45,961 nt of DNA from assembly GCF_002252705.1 (NCBI RefSeq), contig NZ_NQLA01000025.1, positions 1 through 45,961 of the forward strand, written 5' to 3'. Every line of letters begins with the position of its first letter. The first letter of the stretch is position 1. Under the pieces are notes generated by a model that saw nothing but the letters and a program-made list of their open reading frames with translations, was not told the origin of the DNA and made no database searches. This stretch comes from Vulcanococcus limneticus LL. GTDB taxonomy: Bacteria > Cyanobacteriota > Cyanobacteriia > PCC-6307 > Cyanobiaceae. A program made the position numbers and the translations under genes. Below, piece after piece: positions 40,591 through 45,961 of this stretch.

Positions 40591-42540
40591 ATGGCTACAA
40601 CGCTGGTGGTTCCCGGCGTTCCTGCTCTGACGGATCTGAGCCAGCTGACGCCGGGTGAGGGGCCCGTGCTGGTGTGCGGTCTCGGGGCCCTCGGTCAGGC
40701 CTGTCTTCAGCGTTTGCTGCGCTTTGGGGTACCCCTGCGCTGTCTGGATCTCATCCAACCGATCTGGCGAGATCCATCACTGCAACAGCAATTGGATGCC
40801 ACCCTCACGATTGGTGATATGCGCTTCCCCCGAGTGCTGGAGGAGGCATCCGTTCAGCACTGCCGAGCAGTTCTCCTTCTCAGTTCCAACAGCACGGCCA
40901 ATTTCGAGGCTGCCCTCCAGGTGAGGCTGCTGAACCCCTCGGCCGAGATTGTGGTGCGCTCCACCAGTCAGCAGGCCGGTCTCGGCACCCTCCTGGAGCA
41001 GAGACTTCCTGGCATCGCTGTCATTGATCCGATTCTGCTCTGTGCCGGGGCTGTCACCACGGCCCTACGTCCAGGAACCGGCCCGGCCAGCCTGGAGATT
41101 GACGGTGAGACCTATCTGCTGCGGCAGGCCCTTCGGCGAGACCGCCAACTGGAGAAACCGATTCGCCTGCCGCAGGAACTCGCCAGCCCGCTGCCGGTCC
41201 TGCTCGAACCGAGATCTCTGCATCGCACCGCAACGCCAGATCGACGTTGGCAGAGCGTCTGGAAGCGATGCATTCGAAACCTGCGTTGGCTGCCAACGCG
41301 AAGCCTGGTGGCCTGGAGGTCGCGCTCGCCACTCCAGCAGCTGGCCATCCTTGTCCTCGTGCTGTTGCTATGGATTGGGGTGCACATTTTTGCCCGCTTT
41401 CAAGGCTGGACGCGGGGGTTATTCATTACCCTTGCTCTGCTCAAGGGAGAGTACGTTGATCCTGTCAACGTGCTTCTCGGTGGTGACCTGTCGGCCGGCG
41501 CTCCCAATGCTGGCTTGGTGATCATCACCCTGATTTATTCGCTGGTCGGAACACTCATTACATCTGCGATCGTGGCAGTCATGCTGGAGCGTCTACTGCG
41601 CGAACGATTGGGGTACAGCCGTCCCCGTCTCACCGAGCGGGACAGGCAGCCGGTGCTGCTGGTCGAGGGTAATGACTTGGCCCGAGAAGTCGGCTCTCAG
41701 TTAAAGCGTCAAGGGCATTCCGTTGTGCGTGTTGTTGGCAAAGCCACCGATGTTGGCGAGCCCCATGCGTTGGTTTTCGAGCAACTGGATCGTGCCATCC
41801 AGGCGCTGGCGGACCGGGATGTCTCCGCCATTGGTCTGCTGTCCACCGATCTGCTCCACAACCTGCAGGAGGCCCTGGCCTTGCAGCAACGCTGGCCTAG
41901 AGCCAGAGTTGCCGTGTTGGCCCATGCCTTCGGTGCTTCAGCGCAGCTGGGAGAGCTGCTTGGCGGGCTGGCCGTGATCTCCACCGTCGATCTGGTGGCG
42001 GATGCCGTGGTAGCCACGGCCTTCGGAGAACGGGTGGAAGGCGTCCTCCAGGTTCGAGGACTCAACCTTCTGATTGTGCGCTACCGCATTGACAGCGACG
42101 ACAGCCTCTGCGGCCTGGGGTTGGCTCGCCTGGAGAACGGTTACGGATTTACGATTGTGTCCCTGAAGCGGGCCCAGCACTCGGAGGCCATCCTTTTGCC
42201 AGCCCCCGAACTGGTTGTCGCAGCAGGGGATCAGCTCGTGGTTCTCGCCACAGCTGAGACCTTGCGGCGCGTCGAGCTCGCTGCGATTGTGCCGCCCCGT
42301 CATCGGCTCCGCCTGAAGTTCGCGCACCGGCGTGCCCTTGATCGCCGGTTTGAGATTCAGCACAGTCTGGCCCGCTGGATCGGTTGCTCACCAGCCCATG
42401 TGCTCAGCCTGCTGGATGGTGAGGAGTGCCTCACGCCTCCGCTGGATGAGGAAATCTGCGACCTGTTGAGTCGTGAGCTTCAGCGCCAGGGTGTCATCTG
42501 TGAGCTGGTGAGTGATGCACTCGCGAGTAGTGGTATCTGA
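40591..42540 (+). CDS. Two-RCK (TrkA-N) membrane protein, potassium-channel related
   Basis: The 649-residue product has a Rossmann domain at the N-terminus (GPVLVCGLGALGQACLQRLL), a membrane segment near 247-268 (LAILVLVLLLWIGVHIFARF) and a pore-like loop (GLFITLALLKGEYVDP). A second membrane segment follows near 305-335 (GLVIITLIYSLVGTLITSAI), then another Rossmann domain (PVLLVEGNDLAREVGSQLKR) and a TrkA-C-like end. The selectivity filter TxGYG of potassium channels is absent from the loop. The order RCK-2TM-RCK is unusual. Ion or ligand is not assigned. ATG 40591 fits well. The 3' end is intact before the insertion sequence. Confidence 0.8.
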   Translation: MATTLVVPGVPALTDLSQLTPGEGPVLVCGLGALGQACLQRLLRFGVPLRCLDLIQPIWRDPSLQQQLDATLTIGDMRFPRVLEEASVQHCRAVLLLSSNSTANFEAALQVRLLNPSAEIVVRSTSQQAGLGTLLEQRLPGIAVIDPILLCAGAVTTALRPGTGPASLEIDGETYLLRQALRRDRQLEKPIRLPQELASPLPVLLEPRSLHRTATPDRRWQSVWKRCIRNLRWLPTRSLVAWRSRSPLQQLAILVLVLLLWIGVHIFARFQGWTRGLFITLALLKGEYVDPVNVLLGGDLSAGAPNAGLVIITLIYSLVGTLITSAIVAVMLERLLRERLGYSRPRLTERDRQPVLLVEGNDLAREVGSQLKRQGHSVVRVVGKATDVGEPHALVFEQLDRAIQALADRDVSAIGLLSTDLLHNLQEALALQQRWPRARVAVLAHAFGASAQLGELLGGLAVISTVDLVADAVVATAFGERVEGVLQVRGLNLLIVRYRIDSDDSLCGLGLARLENGYGFTIVSLKRAQHSEAILLPAPELVVAAGDQLVVLATAETLRRVELAAIVPPRHRLRLKFAHRRALDRRFEIQHSLARWIGCSPAHVLSLLDGEECLTPPLDEEICDLLSRELQRQGVICELVSDALASSGI

Positions 42541-42684
42541 AGATCGGAGCCGTACCGAGCAGATCTCGTTCAGTTGTTGACGAGGACGCGCCAGCACTGT
42601 TCCTGTCGCCCGTCTTTCAGCCCACCGGCATCATGACCTCTTCCTAAGGAGACTCTGGAAAACCAAGCCCGATTGCGAGACAAT

Positions 42685-43738
42685 GGCCCTGTGAGTGCAG
42701 GACAGGGAAGGGCTGATGGGCGGCAAACAGCTCGGCTTCTCTGATTACGAGCAGACCACCGCCAAGAAGCTGACCAAGCGGGAGAAGTTCCTGGCGGAGA
42801 TGGAGGCGGTGGTGCCCTGGCAGGCACTGATCGAGCGGATCGAGCCCCACTACCCCAAAACCAGCAAGAAGGGCGGGCGCCCCCCGTATCCGCTGGCCAC
42901 CATGCTGCGGATCCACCTGCTGCAGCAGTGGTATTCGCTCAGCGATCCCGCCATGGAAGAGGCCCTGATCGAGGTGCCCACCATGCGACGGTTCGCTGGC
43001 ATCGACCTGATCAGTGACCGGATCCCTGATGAGACCACAATCCTGACCTTCCGCCACCTGCTGGAGAAGCACGGGCTTGGTGAGCAGATCTTTGAGACGG
43101 TCAAAGACCACCTGAGCAAGCGGGGCATGACGATGCGGCAGGGCACGATCGTGGATGCCACCTTGATCGCGGCACCCAGCTCCACCAAGAACAAGGCTGG
43201 CAAACGCGATCCGGAGATGCACCAGACCAAGAAGGGCAACCAGTGGTACTTCGGCATGAAAGTCCACATCGGCGTGGACAAGGACACCGGCCTGATCCAT
43301 TCGGTGGTGACCAGCGCCGCCAATGTGCATGACCTGACCGCAGCGGCTGACCTGCTGCACGGTGATGAGGACGTGACCTACGGCGATGCGGGCTACCAGG
43401 GAATCGAGAAGCGCGCTGAGATGGCGGGCAAGTCAGTCGAGTTCCGCGTCGCGATGCGGCCAGGCAAACGGAGAGTATTACCCGACACCCCGGAAGGCCG
43501 GCTACTGGAATTGGTGGAGGCAGCCAAGGCCCACATCCGCGCCAAGGTTGAGCACCCGTTCCGGGTGATCAAACAGCAGTTCGGCTTTCAGAAAACGCGG
43601 CTGCGGGGCATGACCAAGAACCGCTGCAAGGTCAATGTGATTGCTGCGCTAACGAATCTGTTCCTGGCCCGTCGATAATTGCTGGCAACAGCGTAAACAG
43701 GGATATCATGTGCCCAGATGGGCTCACTCTGCAGGGCT
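42685..43738 (+). mobile_element. IS5-family insertion sequence (bounds approximate)
   Basis: The element is about 1.05 kb and carries one intact transposase. Proposed ends are GGCCCTG-T-GAGTG (from 42685) and, inverted, AGCCCTG-CA-GAGTG (43738 back to about 43723), which differ by a one-base indel. No target-site duplication was found with these bounds, so the ends are tentative. It lies between the RCK gene and a frameshifted cNMP-binding gene; neither is cut by it. Confidence 0.55.
42716..43678 (+). CDS. IS5-family transposase
   Basis: The 320-residue DDE transposase starts MGGKQLGFSDYEQTTAKKLT from ATG 42716 (an upstream start at 42695 is possible). The N-terminal DUF772-type domain contains PPYPLATMLRIHLLQQWYSL. 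The DDE core follows with TIVDATLIAAPSS (first Asp), VTYGDAGYQGIEKR (second Asp) and RAKVEHPFRVIKQQFGF (Glu), the usual DDE spacing. The frame is intact, so the element may still be active. Its base composition is lower in GC than the core genes. Confidence 0.93.
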   Translation: MGGKQLGFSDYEQTTAKKLTKREKFLAEMEAVVPWQALIERIEPHYPKTSKKGGRPPYPLATMLRIHLLQQWYSLSDPAMEEALIEVPTMRRFAGIDLISDRIPDETTILTFRHLLEKHGLGEQIFETVKDHLSKRGMTMRQGTIVDATLIAAPSSTKNKAGKRDPEMHQTKKGNQWYFGMKVHIGVDKDTGLIHSVVTSAANVHDLTAAADLLHGDEDVTYGDAGYQGIEKRAEMAGKSVEFRVAMRPGKRRVLPDTPEGRLLELVEAAKAHIRAKVEHPFRVIKQQFGFQKTRLRGMTKNRCKVNVIAALTNLFLARR

Positions 43739-43793
43739 GATAAGCCCAAAAGGGGTCAGATATTGACCTTGAACAGACTCAGAACAGCCGAAA

Positions 43794-43830
43794 AGCAAAG
43801 CAGAAAGCGGAATCCACCACTTTCTTTGCT
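43794..43830. repeat. Imperfect inverted repeat between the IS and the cNMP gene
   Basis: AGCAAAG (43794-43800), a CAG bulge, AAAG (43804-43807), a 12-base loop, then CTTT (43820-43823) and CTTTGCT (43824-43830) give an 11-pair stem with one bulge. The 250-base gap (43679-43931) contains this, a GGTCA-GATAT-TGACC repeat near 43755-43769, and no gene I can support. Confidence 0.5.
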
Positions 43831-43931
43831 CAGAGGCCGCCCAACTCCCTGTTGCCCAGAGCTTCCCTAACTACCAATGATCCTAACTGTCCTAGGTTGG
43901 CGAGTACCTTTGCTGGCCAGGCGTCGCTCCC

Positions 43932-44329
43932 ATGGATACTCAGTCCAGTGACACGCTGATTCTGCGAAGCTTGCTAGCCCTCAAGCCCCGTGCACGGATT
44001 CAAGACCTCAATACGGGTGATGTGATGTTCAGCTCCGGTGACACCGGTGACTGCCTCTACGGCGTACTGGAAGGCCGTGTGGGCTTGTCCTGGCAGGCTG
44101 TGCCCCTTGCGAGCTGCTGGGTCCGGGTCGCTGTTTTGTCGAGGGAGCCGTGGTTCAACAAGGGCACACCCACCAGGGCACGGCGATTGCCATGGAGCCG
44201 ACCAAGCTGATTGTGATCAATCAAGAGCTGTTTCTCTTCGCCGAGGAAGCCCTGCCCATGTTTGCCGTTGAGCTGCTGGCCTCGCTTGAATCACGCCTCA
44301 GGGATTTACGGGATCCGGCCGCTCGTTAA
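43932..44329 (+). pseudogene. Cyclic-nucleotide-binding domain protein, frameshifted
   Basis: ATG 43932 opens a CRP-like beta-roll: LNTGDVMFSSGDTGDCLYGV and then LEGRVGLSW. After SWQ the frame becomes off-family (AVPLASCWVRVAVLSREPWF) and stops at 44210. The frame one base back gives the expected continuation: ELLGPGRCFVEGAVVQQGHT, IAMEPTKLIVINQELFLFAE, MFAVELLASLESRLRDLRD, ending TAA 44327-44329. One missing base at about 44090-44111 therefore breaks a gene of about 130 codons. The intact version resembles short Crp/Fnr-like sensor proteins without a DNA-binding domain. The next gene, TerB-like, is about 50 bases downstream. Confidence 0.75.
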
Positions 44330-44382
44330 CCCTTCCTTAGCCTGCCGGCGTCAGGTTGGCAGTGGTGAATGCCTCTGTTGCC

Positions 44383-44802
44383 ATGCCCGCTCTCGCCGAC
44401 CTGACCCCTATGCAAGCCTTTGCAGCCATTCCTTTGGCGGCCATCTGCTGTGATCAGACGTTTGCAACAGAGGAGGCTGAGGTCATTCGCCAGCAGCTCC
44501 TCAGCCGTGCTGCGTATCGAGCCATGGAACCCTATGCCTTTGGCATGTTGATTTCAGGCCTGCTGAAGCGTCTGCGGGAAGAGAGCTGGCAGGAGCTGAT
44601 TGCAGCCGCTGTTCCACAACTGAATCTGGATCAGCAGGAAACGGCTTTTGCTCTTGTCTGTCAGTTGATCCACTGCGATCGGAAGGTCGCAGCAGTTGAG
44701 CAAGAGTTTCTTCTTGCTCTTGCGGATCTGATGTCACTGGAGCCAAGCCGCACCCGCCAGATTCTCGAGGTCTGTGAGGTGATGCACCGCGATTGCCTTT
44801 GA
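44383..44802 (+). CDS. TerB-like protein, third of its kind in the window
   Basis: The 139-residue helical protein has the TerB-like core (AFAAIPLAAICCDQTFATEE with EAEVIRQQLLSR before the middle; ALVCQLIHCDRKVAAVEQEF and LLALADLMSLEPSRTRQILE at the end). The Asp/Glu-rich turns CDQTFATEE and CDRKVAAVE are the usual acidic loops. ATG 44383 is chosen; a TTG at 44356 is also in frame. It lies just downstream of the frameshifted cNMP gene, on the same strand. Function is unknown. Confidence 0.75.
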   Translation: MPALADLTPMQAFAAIPLAAICCDQTFATEEAEVIRQQLLSRAAYRAMEPYAFGMLISGLLKRLREESWQELIAAAVPQLNLDQQETAFALVCQLIHCDRKVAAVEQEFLLALADLMSLEPSRTRQILEVCEVMHRDCL

Positions 44803-44846
44803 TGCTCGGCCGCAGGGCTGGGATAGCCCGACTCATGCGGGCATGC

Positions 44847-45920
44847 CTATCGCCCATTGGTCAGTTCCGCCTCCCCCTGCCAGCAAAGGCGGGCGATCAT
44901 CCCCTCCTCGTCGGCCGGGATCTGCAGAAAGGTGACGGCCGGCCACCAGTGCAGGGCCTCCTGGAGCTCCCGCAGCAGGTGGCGGTCGTTGGCGCCGATT
45001 CCGCCGCTGAGCGCGACCACATCCACCCCGCCAGCGCTGGCGGCCATGGCGCCGATGCCCTTGATCAGGTTGTGGCGAAACACATCCAGGGCCAGGGCGG
45101 CACCGCTGTGGCCGGCGGCCGCCGCGCTCCGCAGCTCCCGCCAGTCGCCGCTGAGGTCCGAGAGGCCCAGCAGACCGCTCTCTTGGCTGAGCACCTGATC
45201 GAGCAGGCCGGGACTGATCCCCTGGCGCAGTTGGTGCAGCAGCAGCCCTGGATCCACCGCACCGCTGCGGCTAGCCATCACCAGTCCATCCAGCGGCGTG
45301 TACCCCATGGTGGTGTCCACGCTGCGGCCCTCACGGATGGCGGCCAGCGAACAGCCGGCCCCCAGGTGACAGCTCACCAGCCGCGGCAGCTTTTCCCCGC
45401 CGGCCGCGCGCCACTGGTCCGCTGCGCTGGCGGCCACATGTTGGTGGTTGAGCCCGTGGAACCCGAAGCGGCGCAGGCCCTGCTCGCGCCAGCTGCGGGG
45501 CAGGGCATAGCTGTATGCAGCCGGGGTGAGGCTGGAGTGAAAGGCTGTGTCGAAGCAGGCCCACTGGGGCAGCTGGGGCCGCTGGGCCGTGAGCCAGTGG
45601 ATCGCCTCAAGCGCTGGCCCGTTGTGCAGGGGAGCCAGGGGAACCACGGCCTCAAGCTGCTGTAGCACCGCAGGCCCTAGGCGGGTGGGGGCGATGAGAT
45701 CCGCGCCGCCGTGCACCACCCTGTGGCCCGCCAAGCGGATGCTCGGCCACCAGGCGGCCAGTGCGGGCTCCAGCCAGACCTCCAGCACCTGGCTCACGGG
45801 GCGACCTTGTAGGGCCTGCTCGCCGTGCCAAGGTCTGCAGGTGCCGCCCGCCCAGATCAGGGCGGCCTTGACGCTGGAGCTGCCCATGTTGAGCACCAGC
45901 ACCAGTTCGGGGGGCGCCAT
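44847..45920 (-). CDS. ackA: Acetate kinase
   Basis: This enzyme interconverts acetyl phosphate plus ADP and acetate plus ATP in the cytoplasm. The 357-residue product is somewhat shorter than usual acetate kinases (about 400), with small gaps but all family signatures: LVLNMGSSSVKAAL, GHRVVHGGADL, FDTAFHSSLTPAAYSYALP, RFGFHGLNHQHV, VSCHLGAGCSLAAIREG, DTTMGYTPLDGLVMASRSGA and VVALSGGIGANDRHL. ATG 45918-45920 is the start. It is preceded on the same strand after four bases by the end of another gene, likely the same operon, and converges on the TerB-like gene. Confidence 0.95.
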   Translation of the reverse strand: MAPPELVLVLNMGSSSVKAALIWAGGTCRPWHGEQALQGRPVSQVLEVWLEPALAAWWPSIRLAGHRVVHGGADLIAPTRLGPAVLQQLEAVVPLAPLHNGPALEAIHWLTAQRPQLPQWACFDTAFHSSLTPAAYSYALPRSWREQGLRRFGFHGLNHQHVAASAADQWRAAGGEKLPRLVSCHLGAGCSLAAIREGRSVDTTMGYTPLDGLVMASRSGAVDPGLLLHQLRQGISPGLLDQVLSQESGLLGLSDLSGDWRELRSAAAAGHSGAALALDVFRHNLIKGIGAMAASAGGVDVVALSGGIGANDRHLLRELQEALHWWPAVTFLQIPADEEGMIARLCWQGEAELTNGR

Positions 45921-45924
45921 GGCC

Positions 45925-45961
45925 TCAGGGCATGTCGCAGGTGATGGTGATCGGGAAGGGC
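45925..45961 (-). CDS. 3' end of an upstream gene (partial)
   Basis: Read on the reverse strand, the window edge gives the last 11 codons PFPITITCDMP and TGA at 45925-45927, four bases before the ackA ATG. The tight spacing suggests one operon with ackA. In some cyanobacteria ackA neighbours a phosphoketolase, but 11 residues are too few to identify the gene. Confidence 0.4.
   Translation of the reverse strand, partial: PFPITITCDMP

Noticed and set aside
43679-43931. tRNA or small RNA gene between the IS and the cNMP gene
   Set aside because: The inverted repeats there do not form a cloverleaf and no known RNA motif is recognised.
1-45961. CRISPR array, prophage or toxin-antitoxin system
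   Set aside because: No regularly spaced repeats, phage structural genes or recognisable toxin-antitoxin pair were seen; the only mobile element is the IS5-type sequence.

Overview
The window is from a high-GC unicellular cyanobacterium, most likely an alpha-cyanobacterium of the Synechococcus/Cyanobium type. The evidence is an allophycocyanin beta-18 gene (apcF), phycocyanobilin synthase (pcyA), a SipA/NblS-interacting protein, a glnA promoter with an NtcA site, and tight gene packing with many ATGA or GTGA overlaps. Species cannot be fixed from sequence alone.

Layout. Positions 1-2400 are visibly less GC-rich, sparse and decayed: a small hypothetical gene, a probable transferred methyltransferase, and a reverse-strand gene broken by an in-frame TAG. 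Positions 2417-6587 hold glnA and apcF, transcribed divergently with an NtcA-type promoter for glnA, then a class V aminotransferase and tadA. Positions 6674-13299 hold a PLP decarboxylase, a small membrane protein, a DUF697-type GTPase and the reverse-strand row bioY-lspA-FHA/penicillin-binding protein. Positions 13337-20368 hold sipA, a pair of M16 peptidases, and pcyA followed by a DevB-DevC-DevA-type exporter in one overlapping run, closed by a basic 51-residue protein and a strong terminator. Positions 20412-27609 hold a glycosyltransferase, rpsB-tsf, a cyanobacterial unknown, recG and a TerB-like gene. Positions 27948-29981 are a partner-switching module (STAS antagonist, kinase-like anti-sigma, PP2C phosphatase with a cNMP-like sensor domain). 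Positions 30037-33589 hold speD facing a saccharopine-dehydrogenase-like / PstS-like / PspA-like row. Positions 34109-39302 are a coupled row: atypical pyruvate kinase, phytase-like esterase, PhoX phosphatase. Positions 39395-45961 hold a TerB/Mo-nitrogenase-C fusion, a two-RCK membrane protein, an IS5-type insertion sequence, a frameshifted cNMP-binding gene, another TerB-like gene, ackA and the last codons of an upstream gene.

Themes. Nitrogen (glnA, NtcA), light harvesting (apcF, pcyA, sipA), envelope and stress (PBP, LspA, M16, PspA-like, exporter) and phosphate scavenging (phytase-like, PhoX, PstS-like) dominate. No CRISPR array, rRNA or tRNA gene was seen. Three genes are interrupted by a single-base frameshift or a stop (1676-2221, 32865-33589, 43932-44329). 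These are either recent decay or sequencing errors, and should be settled before interpretation. I do not see a clearly new defence or biosynthetic system. The most unusual features are the 32-bp perfect palindrome after apcF, the PspA-like/PstS-like/dehydrogenase operon, and the kinase-like/phytase-like/PhoX operon.
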